A stretch of 64,000 bases of DNA from Apodospora peruviana (GCA_033439685.1 JAUEDM010000004.1:3720001-3784000); one strand, 5' to 3'; positions 53,835-64,000 are shown, counted from the first letter of the stretch. The notes: generated by a model from the sequence alone, not told the origin. Made by a program: numbers and translations.

Positions 53835-56327
53835 TCAAGGAGATGCCATACTGACAGGCGTCCCGCTACTCGCAGTGAAATCTGAGCTCCCACTAGTAGC
53901 ACTCGCTCTCGTAATCGTAGTGGTCGTGCTAACCGACCTCATCACCAAGCCACCCATCTTGTGCCGAGTGTGAGCCGACTGCTTCCGTTGCGTCCACTCA
54001 CTGAACCTCGCGTTAGTGAAGCCCGCCACACCAATGCTCCCATCTCCTACCACATCCAGGTGTTTATCCCCAAACACTCTTGTCAAGTTGTCCACCCAGC
54101 TCTCCCACGTGCTGAGCGTTAGCTGATTACCACACCTCTCCAGCATGCCAGGCGGACGCTCCCGCATCATTTGCAACAGCAGCGTGCGCCAGGACTCGTG
54201 CAATTTGCCTCCACTGCTCGACGAGGCTATCCATTTGCCTAAGAATATGGTCAGATTGACGCAGACCTGGTCCGTGTTATCGACGATGATACGGGTGATC
54301 TCGCGGATAAGGGTGTCTGGTTCCGCGAGACTCTGGTTGAGACAGGCTGTTGTGATGGAGCTGCTGAGGTGCTGGAATGCGGTCCCGCGTAGTAAACGGC
54401 GGAGAGCGGACCGTTCAATGTCTAGCTGGCTGTACCAGATGGGGTCTTCTGTGACCACTGGCAACAATGGTGTTGTGGGAGTCGCTCCTGGTGAGGATGG
54501 TGATAGCGGTGACGGTGTTGTGGGGAAAGAAGAGCTGAGAAGCGCACCGCCCAGACGAGTCGCCAGAAAGTCCAGCACGGATATCTTTGTCGCGTGTGAA
54601 TGCGTATTGTTGAGCATGACCATCTTCTCTTTCGTCTCCCTCTCGGTGGGTAGGTTCCGGAGCATGTTGATGTACGCGGGCTGCCAGTGCTCGTGCAGCC
54701 AGTCGGCGTGGAGCAGGGCGTTGCCCAGAGCAAGCACACCAACGGCCAAACGTTCGCTGGCGCGGTCCTCTGCCAGACTCCGACAGAACTGATGCTGGGC
54801 GGCGGACAGAGCGGTTGGGCTACGACGTGCAAGGTCATTCACGGCGCCAAACTGTTTGCGGAGCTGAGGATATATGGTGAGCACAGGTAAAGCGGCCGCA
54901 AATGCCATTGTACTGGCGGACGAGCTGGTCTTGGAGGTGATGGCACGGATTAGACCGGCCAGCGCTTTGGAGGACGGGTCGTGGCGCAGCTCCATGGCAG
55001 CTTCCAACTGGTCGAGGCAGCGCGGTGAGAGGGAGTTGGTCTCTATGCAGAGCGCCACGAGAAGATCGACGGTGGCGGGGCCGATGGTAAGGCTGGTGTC
55101 GAGGTCATCAAGGAGGCGGTCTAGGATGTGCCTGTCGCTGGAGAAGCCCGGGTGGCCGAGGCCGGCAAAAGCTCCGGGGCTGGACATACGGAGGGTTTTT
55201 CGTTGTTGTCCGGTGGTGTCTGGGCCTTCGAGATCGAGAACCGGGGCGAGTCGTTTGCGATATGGAGCCAAATTTTCGCCTTCCCAGGAGGTGATGCGCT
55301 TAACATTTGGCCGCCACGTTGCCCACATGGTGTAGTCGGGAAAGATGTCGCAGAGGAGCTTGTCGGCCCTGGGTAAACCGATAACATTACGGAGATCGTA
55401 AGCCAGCTTGTAGGCGTCGAACCACTTGCGCGCCCTGCGCAGTTCCTCAAGCTCCTTGACCAAATTGTCACGGTAGTGGCTCTTTTTAAGCACCTTCTTG
55501 ACGAGCGCAACGGGCATTAAGGCCTCACATGTCTCGCGGCCGACCGCCTGAAGCAATCGCAGGATGGAGGGGAAGCCCTTCACCCTCCCTTTGGCCACTC
55601 CAAACAGTTCCTTGGCGGCGGTGACCTCGTCTTCTGAGCATACGTCTGGGTTGGCGCGTTGTGATAAGATGATGCATTGCAGATAGACGGACAATCTGTG
55701 GTCAAAAAACACGTCGGTGGGATCTGGAACTGAGCTGGGACGAAGCGAGAAAATCTGGCCGCGGGCCTGATCATACGACAACAGATGTAGAGATGCGATG
55801 ATGGCGGCCTCGTGAAAGGCGAGCTCCCCCTTGACGGTGGACAACTCGTTGGCAAAGAGTACGTCGCACTCGTCCGTGTGTGGGATCACGGACCGCCGTC
55901 GAGTAAAGGCTGTGGCGGGCGAGCGGTCTCTGAGCAGCCAGTTGGCGATCTCCTGGACTTCAGTGAGCGGAAATCGGTCGGGCTTCCCCGCCATCAGCGC
56001 ATCGCTGGCCCTGGTCTGCCGCAGCTGCTGTTGCCAGCTTGGTCTGCGGCCGGGGACCGGCATGACCCCAAAGCCTGGACGGAAGGCAGTCGCGGTGCGG
56101 CAAAAACTGTAGGTCCGGGTGAAAATGGAACAAGAAATGGAGTTGGTTGAGGTCACTGAGGTTGTCGTCGCTCGAGGGAGAAGGAGGGGAGATCGGGGTC
56201 GGAACGGGGCATTTCGTTCGTTCTTGCCTACGGCAGCACGACTATCGGTTGTGGCGCAGAAAACGCCTGAAGCACCGTAGAATTCCGGGCTGCGCTTGCC
56301 GGTTTCACAGCACCCTGTGCCAATCAT
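53835..56327 (-). CDS. Large conserved-looking fungal protein, unknown, helical
   Basis: Single open frame of 830 codons with strong coding character and no introns needed. The start may be the Met at 56327 or, more likely, MPVPGRRPSWQQQLRQTRAS at 56063, because the first 88 residues look like translated leader. The rest is almost all alpha-helical: VQEIANWLLRDRSPATAF, FHEAAIIASLHLLSYDQARG, LSVYLQCIILSQRAN, then many short amphipathic helices like HEAT/ARM-type repeats, and a Ser/Pro loop (~residues 625-645). A low-complexity Ser/Thr tail ends it. No catalytic motif is seen. I do not recognise the family; intact length and single-exon structure suggest a real gene. Confidence 0.65.
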   Translation of the reverse strand: MIGTGCCETGKRSPEFYGASGVFCATTDSRAAVGKNERNAPFRPRSPLLLPRATTTSVTSTNSISCSIFTRTYSFCRTATAFRPGFGVMPVPGRRPSWQQQLRQTRASDALMAGKPDRFPLTEVQEIANWLLRDRSPATAFTRRRSVIPHTDECDVLFANELSTVKGELAFHEAAIIASLHLLSYDQARGQIFSLRPSSVPDPTDVFFDHRLSVYLQCIILSQRANPDVCSEDEVTAAKELFGVAKGRVKGFPSILRLLQAVGRETCEALMPVALVKKVLKKSHYRDNLVKELEELRRARKWFDAYKLAYDLRNVIGLPRADKLLCDIFPDYTMWATWRPNVKRITSWEGENLAPYRKRLAPVLDLEGPDTTGQQRKTLRMSSPGAFAGLGHPGFSSDRHILDRLLDDLDTSLTIGPATVDLLVALCIETNSLSPRCLDQLEAAMELRHDPSSKALAGLIRAITSKTSSSASTMAFAAALPVLTIYPQLRKQFGAVNDLARRSPTALSAAQHQFCRSLAEDRASERLAVGVLALGNALLHADWLHEHWQPAYINMLRNLPTERETKEKMVMLNNTHSHATKISVLDFLATRLGGALLSSSFPTTPSPLSPSSPGATPTTPLLPVVTEDPIWYSQLDIERSALRRLLRGTAFQHLSSSITTACLNQSLAEPDTLIREITRIIVDNTDQVCVNLTIFLGKWIASSSSGGKLHESWRTLLLQMMRERPPGMLERCGNQLTLSTWESWVDNLTRVFGDKHLDVVGDGSIGVAGFTNARFSEWTQRKQSAHTRHKMGGLVMRSVSTTTTITRASATSGSSDFTASSGTPVSMASP

Positions 56328-56569
56328 TTATGCGCCGATAGTGAGATTAACTGGCATTGCTCCAGGCAGCCAAGGACACAGCCTAAGCTTTTCTTTCCTC
56401 ACCACCCACTGCTTGGCAGGCTATCTCGTAGTCAGTATCCTTACTCTTGGGTAGGGCAGATCACTGCAAACAGAATAGGGCATAGACATAAACATACAAT
56501 AGATAATACAAGACCCTATCGTAACTAAATACTAGACTAGCCCGTAAAAAAACAAAACCAGCAAAGTAG

Positions 56570-56593
56570 CCCTGGTTTCAACGAAAACCAGGG
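56570..56593. repeat. 9-bp perfect inverted repeat (small hairpin)
   Basis: CCCTGGTTT at 56570-56578 and AAACCAGGG at 56585-56593 with a six-base loop. It sits just before the first copy of the 59-bp direct repeat. Confidence 0.7.
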
Positions 56594-56750
56594 ATTTAAA
56601 AAGGGAAAGTAAGACCTAGTCTTCTCCAAGTAGACAGCTTTGTCCTTAACAAAACCGCTAATTTGTAAAAAGGTAACAGCCTTCTTTAAAAGAAACCAGG
56701 GATACAGGAAAGAGAAAGAAGACCTTGTCTTCTTCAAGTAGACCGCCTGT
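56584..56750. repeat. Two imperfect ~59-bp direct repeats, 108 bp apart
   Basis: Copies at 56584-56642 and 56692-56750 share aaaccaggga at the start and ttctccaagtagac or ttcttcaagtagac near the end. On the minus strand both encode nearly the same string (AVYL-KTRS-F-FL-PWF-LK), but no gene model uses it. The 56390-56850 region is AT-rich and otherwise without a gene. Possibly an old satellite unit or transposon remnant. Confidence 0.65.
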
Positions 56751-56847
56751 AACAAGAAAAACCGGGCAACGAAAATAAGAAAACGACCCCAGGCAATATC
56801 GGCCACATGGCCTTGTTTGAAACAAAACAAGGCCGAAAAGAAAATAA

Positions 56848-58316
56848 TCACATCCCCCTCAAAAGTCCCATATCGTCGGGCGAGATCTGAAACTGAAAGG
56901 AGGTCATGATTTCGACCCAGACGTTACGCATGCTCCAGTACCTACCCCCGCCACCACCAGCGTAGACCTCAGTATGGTCTTCGGAATCCAGATCGAGGAG
57001 CGGCAACAGGTTGGCGCGCCACTCGTCCCAAAACACCCAGCCCCGGTTGCGGCGACGCCTGAAGAAAGTCGAGTCCGGAAATCCGACCCAAGCCTCGCGG
57101 AAATCGGCGCCGCAGCTGCTGTTGTGCAAGTCGCGCGGGTGTTCAAGCGGATCGTCCACGCCGTCAGCAAGAGTATTGGGCTTGCCGTCAAAATTGGCAA
57201 AGATGGGTTCGTAGGCAGGCGGGAAGGAGGCGGCCCAGCTCCACCAAGCGATGTTTGGGTACACGGCCGTCTTGTAGACGTCGTGGTCGCCCACGTATTC
57301 TCTGCGCTCGAGGGCAAGACGGGCGGGTGCGGTCATGTGATAGGCGGCGATCTGCTCCTCGTAGATGGTCCTGGGTGATCGGCGTAGTATAGTATGTAAA
57401 AGATGTAATCGTCCTAATCGTCCACGCGATCCAATCCGACCTGAAGGCCCTCGCGTTGGCGCTGTTGTTGCCTAAAGGAAAACAAGGGTTAGTTTCGGTT
57501 TTATGTGCCAGGTTGCAAGATGTGGTAGATAAGGTAAGGTAAGTTACATACCTGTCGATGGGCGAGGTTGTTCAAGAAATCCCCAAATTGTCAATTCAGC
57601 GGGACCCGTTGATTCGCAGACCAACCTGCCCCTTCGTCCCTTTGGTTGAGCTGGTAGAAATGCTGCGCAGTGAGGAGCTCCTTAAACTCCCACTTATGCA
57701 GCATCTGGACGAGCTTGTGCTGCTGGTAGATTATGTAGAGCAGAAGCTCGCTGTGGAGAAACCCACGCTCAACGGGGGCAAGCTCGACGGTTGAGAACTT
57801 ATCCGCGCCTTCAAAGAGGTAGACGTAAATTTCCAGAACATTACCAGTATTGGTATTGACAATCAGGGCGTGCTTCGTTGCTTTGGTCACCCACTTGAAC
57901 ACGTGCTCGGTGAAGGTTTCGGTGGCCTCTTACAGATCGCAGAGCTGCACCAGCCCGCCCAAACCGGCGTCGTCGACCAGCTTGCGGACGGGAGTGCCGC
58001 CACCGGCCACGTCGGCCACGATCTCATCCTCCCAGGCTATCGTGTCCTCTCTCGAGATGCCGTGGTAGTGGATCTGGTCGTTCAACTCGTTCATGCGCAC
58101 GATGGCCAGCACCGCACGCAGACCAGGTCCCGTAAAGCGCGTGAGCGCGCGACGAAGAAGATGGCAATTTCCTGCGCCATGGATCATAGGCTGTAGGTGA
58201 GTCGAGGCAATGTACAGGTTCCGAAGGCCGTTTATGTCGAGGTGGTCGAAGAGGCTATCCGCCACGGGACCATACTGGAACATGATCTGCTCCAACCTAG
58301 AAAGGCTTGACGCCAT
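56848..58316 (-). pseudogene. F-box-like fungal protein gene with in-frame stops
   Basis: The frame starts at MASSLSRLEQIMFQYG (58316) with FDHLDINGLRNLYIASTHLQ, an F-box-like beginning. It meets a TAA at 57930-57932, yet coding sequence goes on in the same frame (EATETFTEHVFKWV, then FLHSELLLYIIYQQHKLVQM). A second in-frame stop, TGA at 57591-57593, is again followed by good coding sequence up to a GTATGT donor. After the intron the best continuation needs a further stop or frame change before RTIYEEQIAAYHMTAP, which runs to the end at 56848 (WVEIMTSFQFQISPDDMGLL). TAA fits CAA to TAA. The gene looks recently disabled; exon order is intact. Confidence 0.6.
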
Positions 58317-59254
58317 TCTGGAGGATAGGTATGGGGGAAAACCTTTCGGTGAATGGAAGCAGTTGAGAAATCTGCGAGTAGGAGGTAACGAAGGTGACAG
58401 ATATATCTTCTCGACAACAAAGGAGGACAGACCGTTCTGATGCTGTGATAATGTGTGTATTGCACCTTTCGTATGCCGACGAGTTTCCGAAAGACGCGAG
58501 GTAAGCTTGGGAGGAGAGTTGTAGGGGAGTTGATGGGGAGACAGAAAAACGGCCCACTTCGACGAGTAGTTTCGGTGAGTGATGGCGGCCTTCCAGTCAC
58601 TTCCAGGTTCTCTGCACGTGGTGGAGTCCTGGGCCTTGAAGACACGGCACGTTTTTACGGTATTGCCGGGAGGGATCCCCTGAGTTACCAGATAAATGCA
58701 TAAACCATTCCACGGCAAATAGCTGGACCACCGCAAGCAACAACTTCCAAGGGCCTGAAACTGTGTTTACTGGTATTCCACCGGGTATACACAAAGTATG
58801 TGCAAGAAATGGGTATAAACTACCTACTTTATTTACTGTGGAGGTATGTACTACCATGTATAGTAGGTAGACTACTTACCGGGCTAAGCATCGTAGGTAT
58901 ACGTAGTACTCCTCTTTTGAAAACGAAATCCCACTCTTCGATACCCGAAAACAGAATCCGCTCTTACCTGCTGTCAAAGTCAATGGGACAGCGGTGTCAG
59001 CATATTCAAAATAAAGGGCACCGTGGTAAGGTACCTTAGCGTGCTTAGAACTTAGGTCCAGGTACCAAGGGTGCTACTGCTTGGTGAACCTAATAGGCAA
59101 GAGCGAGAAGAGGTCCGTGTCAGCTAGCTGACTGACAACTGGTGCCGGCTGACCGCGAGGGTATTTATCCGGGCGAAAAGTGCCGATAGCGAGCCCGCCA
59201 CGTGCATTTTGCACAGATTGGCGCTTGAAATACGCAACCTGACTTCGCGTCGCC
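58317..59254. other. Intergenic with dense GTAGGTA/TACCTAC motifs
   Basis: No gene. The sequence from 58820 to 58905 is full of tacctac, gtaggta and tactacc words, the same word family seen elsewhere in intergenic parts of this window. Confidence 0.55.
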
Positions 59255-59505
59255 ATGTCTTATACTCATCTTTGGACTTCTCCAACCATATCCGCATCCC
59301 ATGACGACACTGCCAGCAGTAAACAAGACATAAAGGAGATGGCGCACCATCAGCGGCAACAACAGGGAATGCAGATGCAGATGCAGATGCAGATGCCTCC
59401 TCCGGGCCCTGCTGCTCAAGCCCCGAACCCTCCTCAGCAGGCTTCTCAGTCAAACACCACAACCCATCAGTTTGTGGCGCAGCTGCACTCTATCAATCAA
59501 CGGCC

Positions 59506-59538
<33 letters not shown>

Positions 59539-60358
59539 ACCATCGCGTCCAAACTTCCAGATGGCCCTGCTTCCTCCACCGCAGGACCGGCTTTACCCTA
59601 CCTTTGAGGCCCTGAACGCCGACCTCAAGGCCTTCACGCGCTCGCAGGGCTACGCGTGCACCATTGTCTCCTCGCTCAACCGCTCCGTTGAGGGCCAGTA
59701 CCGGCGCTATAATCTCTGCTGCTCCAAGGGCGGCAAGAGCTACGCGTCGCACTCGCGGGGGATCCGCAACACGCGCTCAACGAAGACCGGATGTCCGATG
59801 AAGCTCAAGGCGATTCAGGAGAAGGCATACCCGTACGACGACAAGTGGCGCGTCGTCGTGCAGTGCGCCGAGCACAACCACCCGCCGTTCACGGGCGAGC
59901 CGGACGCTAATGTCCCCGCGCAGTTCCGCAAGATCGAGCAGGATGGGGTCAGATGGCTGATGGTCATGCACCGCGAGGCGCAGTGTTCGCTCCGCCAGCT
60001 GACGATTGGGATCCGGATCAGTTTTGGGGAGAAGTATCAGTACGTCAAGAAGAGCGATGTGAGGAACATGTTGGCCAAGATTAAGAGGGAGGAGGAGAGG
60101 AAGGCAGCGGCCGCCGCCGCGTTGCAGGGCTTGCCGACCAACTTGCCTTATACGATCATCCCGCCCGAGCATAGGCCGCCAACGCCTGAGCCGATTGAAG
60201 GACTGGAGATGATGCCGAGCTTGCCGCAGGGGATGCAGGTGCCGGACCCGGATCTGGAGTCGGATGATGATGACGACGAGGAGCATGAAAGGGATGATCT
60301 CCTGGTGGAGGATACAGACAGAAGAGGAGGAAATAAGACTGTATGCACGAATAACTGA
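59255..60358 (+). CDS. FAR1-type DNA-binding domain protein (possibly domesticated from MULE)
   Basis: Single exon, 367 aa. The N-terminus is Gln/Met/Pro-rich, with a (QM)n run at residues 40-47 and a Gln tract near 85-93, coded by CAGATG and CAG repeats. Residues ~113-215 form a FAR1-like WRKY-GCM1 zinc domain: YPTFEALNADLKAFTRSQGY, RYNLCCSKGGK (C155/C156), STKTGCPMKLKA (C180), VVQCAEHNHPPF (H207, H209). Then a helical DVRNMLAKIKREEERKAAAA and an acidic tail (DDDDDEEHERDD). FAR1 domains come from Mutator-like transposases; here there is no transposase catalytic part, so a transcription-factor role is the better reading. Met at residue 29 is an alternative start. Confidence 0.82.
59372..59538 (+). 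repeat. CAGATG and CAG microsatellites inside the FAR1-domain gene
   Basis: Tandem cagatg hexamers near 59372-59397 and cag/caa triplets near 59503-59538. Both are in frame and encode Gln-Met and poly-Gln. Likely length-polymorphic. Confidence 0.85.
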
Positions 60359-60582
60359 CAGGAGACGACGAGTCGAGGAGTAATGAGAATGTACATGGCC
60401 GAGAAAGTTGCTGGCTTCTGGCAAAGATATTTCTATCAACATGAGACTGGGGAGATATTATTATCGAGGCGCTGTGAGGGTAGATCCATCGAGATTTTTG
60501 GAGTCCACTTGACAGCATAATTTTGCATTTACTTCAAGATACAAACGTCGATTATTCATGTGTAGAGCTCGTCCTCTCAAAC

Positions 60583-61029
60583 CTAATGGTCGCCATCAAA
60601 CCCTCTCCGAGCTGCAGCAACTACATATATAAGAGCACAGGTACCCTCAGGATGCGAAATACAGCGGATAGTTTCCAACAGCTTCTCATACTCGTCCTCA
60701 GAGTTCGACCACTCCCACCCGCCTTCGAGCCCGCCCGTCGGGTTCGCCGCCAGCCAAAACCCGTACACGTCTGTGAAAGACCACCCCCGCGGCACGTTCT
60801 CGGGCTTGTTCCTGGGCGTCACAAGCTTCCATGTAATCCAGCAAATGGCGCTCTGATTCGAGATGGCGTCGACGCGCGCGTGCTCGTAACGGATGTCGGT
60901 GCCCAGTCCGCTGCGGTTGTACCGCGCGAGCCCTGCCGCGATCCCGGACACCGAGATCGTTGCGTTGGGGAAGGGCGTGATGCTGCCTAGTGTGAAGGCC
61001 GTGAAGCCGGGCAGGTAGAGGTTGGCCAT
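60583..61029 (-). CDS. NTF2/SnoaL-like small protein
   Basis: 148 aa from MANLYLPGFTAFTLGSITPF (ATG at 61029). An in-frame upstream extension to 61134 is Ala-rich and unlikely to belong. The order LARYNRSGLGTDIRYEHARV, SNQSAICWITWKL, GWSFTDVYGFWLA and GGWEWSNSEDEYEKLLETI is what I expect from a cone-like NTF2/SnoaL fold protein of fungi. The last ~20 codons after GWEWSNSEDEYEKLLETI may be read-through of an unspliced intron or a divergent end. Function unknown; such folds serve as binding or isomerase-like domains. Confidence 0.6.
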   Translation of the reverse strand: MANLYLPGFTAFTLGSITPFPNATISVSGIAAGLARYNRSGLGTDIRYEHARVDAISNQSAICWITWKLVTPRNKPENVPRGWSFTDVYGFWLAANPTGGLEGGWEWSNSEDEYEKLLETIRCISHPEGTCALIYVVAAARRGFDGDH

Positions 61030-61134
61030 GGCGGCCGCGGCCGTCGAGAGCGTGATGGACGAGTTGCCGGCGAGGGAGACGGCGGACGCGTATGCCGCGA
61101 TGGCTGCCTTTGCGGCTTTGACTATGTGGACCAT

Positions 61135-61648
61135 TGCTCAGTTTGGGATGGGAGATGTAGTTGGTGTGGGTTTGTTTGTTTGTTCAGCGGCTCTGAGTCG
61201 AAGTGGCTGGAAGGCGGGAGTGAGCATCAGTTGATTTGGATTTTGACGGTCCAAAAGTTTGCGGACAGCTTATTACTAGGTACCTATATCACATCCTTTT
61301 TCAGCTATGCTCGCCAATGATTAACCAATTTCAATTAACAATTCTACCCTGGGGAGATCAAGCTAGGGTGGTATGCATATGCAGGAAAGTCCGATGGTTC
61401 ATCAACGGCACTATCGGAGAATGTGCTGAGAGAGTAAGGCGCAGCACGGCTCGTGGTCAGTTGTATCACCACCCGGTACCAATAGCGGTTGGAATTCTGG
61501 AGCTGTGGTGTGTTCCATTCCGATCACTACGGAGATAGCCGTTGGTTGCGCTCACAGTACCAACAGCAGCAACAGAATAGGACCCTGGGGAAACCTGCAT
61601 AGACTTGTTTCCCAGTATCATACAACATCTATCAAAACCAGATGGAAA
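61135..61648. other. Intergenic, no supported gene
   Basis: AT-rich from about 61260 on. ORFs of 64-100 aa have no support. Confidence 0.45.
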
Positions 61649-62640
61649 TCAACCAGCCACTGCCACAGGATGCTGCCACGCCTGGTACGCAATCCAAGTC
61701 TGGTATGAGTTGACCGCCAGTGACGTGGTCGCCAGCAGCACGGCAAACACCACGTCGATCAGCGTGGCCATAATCATGTACCGCGCGCCGTTCTTGCGCT
61801 CTACCAGTCTCTCCAGCCAGCCCCGCGGCCGGGGGCTCTGCAACTCGCTGTAGAGGTCCGACAGCCTACCGGCCAGATAGACGTACGCAACCGTCTCCTC
61901 CCCAGTCGTGCGGATGGAGCTGAACTGGAAGTTGACAACGTCGGGGTCTATCGGCAGGACTCGGAGTGCACCAGGCTTTTCAGTTGCTTTTTTGACTTTG
62001 GGCCGGAGAGGGGAAACAGGATGCCCTAGATCGAGTCTAGAATCTCGAGGACTAGTTCACGGGGCAGTAGTGCTCCGTCGGCCGCGCCTCCCTTTGTCGC
62101 CCGGAGCTGCTCCTTGAGAAAGGCGGTGTAGTGAAAGATCTTTAGCACGTTGGTCTTTCAGTCGAAGTAGAGATGGTTGCAGATGTTATGGGTTGCTTGG
62201 AAGGTTATGCCCAAACACTGCTTCAGTTTGGTGGCTCGCAGCTCGTGTTTCATCTCGGCCAGCAGCTCGCTTTCGGTGTGTTTGTAGCTCAGAATCGAGT
62301 GATTGTTGATGGGAAAGAGGTCTTGCAGGTACTTGCTGAAGACAATGTCGTCCCTCCAATGGATGCGGTGAGCTCCCTTCTTCAGCCGGTCGGAAGAATG
62401 GTATAGCGGCGATGATTCCACTATTGTCAGGATCTTCACCACAAGCGTCGTTGCGCTGAGCAGGTTGACATGTGAGTCTGAGGGTGCGTTTCCGCCAGCG
62501 TCGCGGAGGGACTCTTGAAATGCAAGTTGATAGAACTGGAACTTGGTGGCATCGGGATGACTTCTCAAAACCTGGACGGCCTGCAGCAGATCCTCGTGAG
62601 TTTTGAGGAGTCGGGATGAACTGGACGAGCTGTCGACGTA
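61649..62640 (-). pseudogene. Fungal membrane-tail protein gene, broken
   Basis: The frame begins around 62640 with SSSSSSRLLKTHEDLLQAVQ, then FQFYQLAFQESLRDAGGNAP and ELLAEMKHELRATKLKQCLG. An in-frame TGA lies at 62158-62160 with coding sequence on both sides, then a TAG at 62026-62028, then a frame change before ~61950. After it come FQFSSIRTTGEETVAYVYLA and a membrane helix MIMATLIDVVFAVLLATTSL near the end. The layout (soluble front, one or two helices near the C-terminus after a basic patch) resembles the gene at 29847-30945, though I cannot show common descent. A start codon is not visible; exon 1 may lie further up. Confidence 0.55.
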
Positions 62641-62988
62641 GGTAGATACCTAGGTACGTTTTTTCTTATGTTGATTGCCATTACATCATCCTCAACTGGC
62701 ACCTCAGTACCACTTGCCGTTGTGGGGAGACCTCGAGCCTTAAAGGTGAAGAGCGCTGATCCTTTGCCTCGTCAAGGAGGTCCGATGCATCAGGTAGTTT
62801 CCTTCCCGGCTCGTACTCCAGTCTATCGCCGCAACAGGCCAATAAGATGGCAAGGACAGTCACCGGCCTTCAACGACGCCACAATCTCTCCCAAAGCTCC
62901 GAACGACGGGAACAACTCGAGGAAAACCACATGATAAGCAACTTCAAACGCCTCGACATTCTTTAATCTACCTATCAGAGGCACTATC

Positions 62989-64000
62989 ATGGAAAACACC
63001 CCGACAGTATGTGAGGAGGGTACGAAGCTCTTACACAGGGACTGGTTAATATCGATTCAGCGTCCACACCATCCAAGCATTAACTCTCTAGTCGAGCCCG
63101 CGAGATCATGTAATCTCTGCGCGCTTTTCGTAAAGTGGTGTGGGCCGGAAGCCATCAGTAAAGCCTCAGCCGATGCTCGTACGGTGATTACGAGGTACAC
63201 CACGGGATCAAGGAGTGCCCTCGCATCGAGAAACGGCCGGAGTACCATAACTGCGCACTTTGACATAATATGCAATAGTTCCCCTCTTAGGTTTACGTTC
63301 AAGTCAAAACTCTTTGCGCTGGCAAAATCAAAAGGTTTGATATTGGTCTAGTTACATATGCATCACAAGTCTTTTCAGCTGACAGTGTCATTGGGGAAAG
63401 GACCGACTGGCGAGAGGACTCTCTGGCAGGAGACGACGTCCGATATAACCCAAGCGATGCGCGTACCGACGATTATTGCGTGGATGGACGATTGCGACAA
63501 CAGACACAAGGATCACCGTCTCACTGACCTGTCCGGCTGCAGCTTGCCAACACGGGTCCTCGATGTATCGGGTGAGACTCCGCGACTCCTCACCCAACTA
63601 CCAAACTCTGGCGAGCACCGCCCCAAGTACCTTGCACTAAGCCATTGTTGGGGAAAGGGCGGGCGTGCGCCGCTCAAGACAATGAAAAACACCCTGGAGA
63701 GCTTCGAAGATGGTATTCCACTTGAGCTGTTGCCACGCACGTTCCTAGACGCTGTGGCCATCACGCGAGAGCTGAGTGTCTCCTACCTCTGGATAGACTC
63801 TCTGTGTATTGTACAAGACGACAAGTAGGACTGGATGCGCGAGGCAGCAAAGATGGCCGACATCTTCCACGGCGCCCACCTCACCATCGCCGCCTCGGCC
63901 GCCGGCAACTCCCACGAGGGCTGTTTTATCACGCAACCGCCTCGGCCTGCGCTGAAGTTCCACGTTGCCCCCAAAATTGAAGATGGTAGCAGCGGGCTGA
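62989..64000 (+). pseudogene. HET-domain gene with two in-frame TAG codons (runs off right edge)
   Basis: One frame is open from 62989 to the end of the window apart from TAG at 63349-63351 and TAG at 63826-63828. It shows the HET domain of fungal heterokaryon-incompatibility proteins: YLALSHCWGKGGRAPLKTMK, FLDAVAITRELSVSYLWIDS, LCIVQDDK, then after the second TAG DWMREAAKMADIFHGAHLTI and AASAAGNSHEGCF. In these proteins the block after VQDDK is normally continuous, so the second TAG is a true interruption. Both fit CAG to TAG. HET proteins trigger cell death after fusion of unlike strains; this copy is probably silent, unless the stops are assembly errors. A cysteine pattern (CNLCALF) upstream is usual for this class. 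The 3' end lies outside. Confidence 0.75.

Noticed and set aside
57414..57416. A third in-frame stop (TAG) in the broken F-box-like gene
   Set aside because: It is in frame only for one of two possible readings after the intron, so I count two certain stops only.

Overview
The window is nuclear DNA of a filamentous ascomycete, most likely a Sordariomycete and perhaps Sordariales. The evidence is short introns of about 50-90 nt with GTAAGT-type donors and CTAAC-type branch points, an intron-bearing tRNA-Pro, and typical fungal families: a HET-domain gene, a Clr5-domain gene, a fungal Hsp70-like ATPase, a BAS2-like secreted protein and a CCC1 transporter. Exon structures were built by hand from splice sites and phase; where every junction kept the frame I give exon coordinates.

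Layout. 1-4 kb: the start of an MFS transporter, an eIF1A-domain (EIF1AD-like) gene and ALG3, the last two convergent. 5-11.3 kb: a decayed region with a STAND N-terminal-domain relic and two broken genes of insecticidal toxin-complex (Tc) ancestry, a TcA C-terminal remnant and a TcB/SpvB-like gene. 11.7-15.1 kb: a peroxisomal D-amino-acid oxidase and a SET-MYND protein. 16-22 kb: a frameshifted F-box-like gene, a large four-pass membrane protein and a Cys-rich, Ser/Thr-rich surface protein. 24-29.3 kb: a broken Clr5 gene, a 5'-truncated LINE, a 335-nt poly-C tract followed by poly-A, and tRNA-Pro(AGG). 29.8-34.4 kb: a divergent pair made of a tail-anchored-looking fungal protein and a 986-aa protein with a chymotrypsin-like GDCG active-site motif.

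35-40.6 kb: thioredoxin (with a possible mitochondrial form), a secreted acid phosphatase with two CACGTG boxes upstream, a CCC1/VIT1 metal transporter with a CCAAT-N12-GAT site upstream, and an 88-aa BAS2-like secreted protein. 41.8-53.5 kb: a one-pass membrane protein, a nine-exon Hsp70-like ATPase head-to-head with a coiled-coil protein, and a seven-pass membrane protein with a long disordered tail. 53.8-64 kb: an 830-aa conserved-looking protein, a broken F-box-like gene, a FAR1-domain DNA-binding protein, an NTF2-like protein, a broken membrane-protein gene and a HET-domain gene with two in-frame TAG codons that runs off the right edge.

Housekeeping genes (ALG3, EIF1AD-like, thioredoxin, DAO, CCC1, acid phosphatase) are intact. 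Most damage lies in accessory families: HET, Clr5, Tc, STAND and F-box. Many nonsense codons there fit C-to-T change, as repeat-induced point mutation (RIP) would make, but assembly error cannot be excluded for the single-base frame changes.
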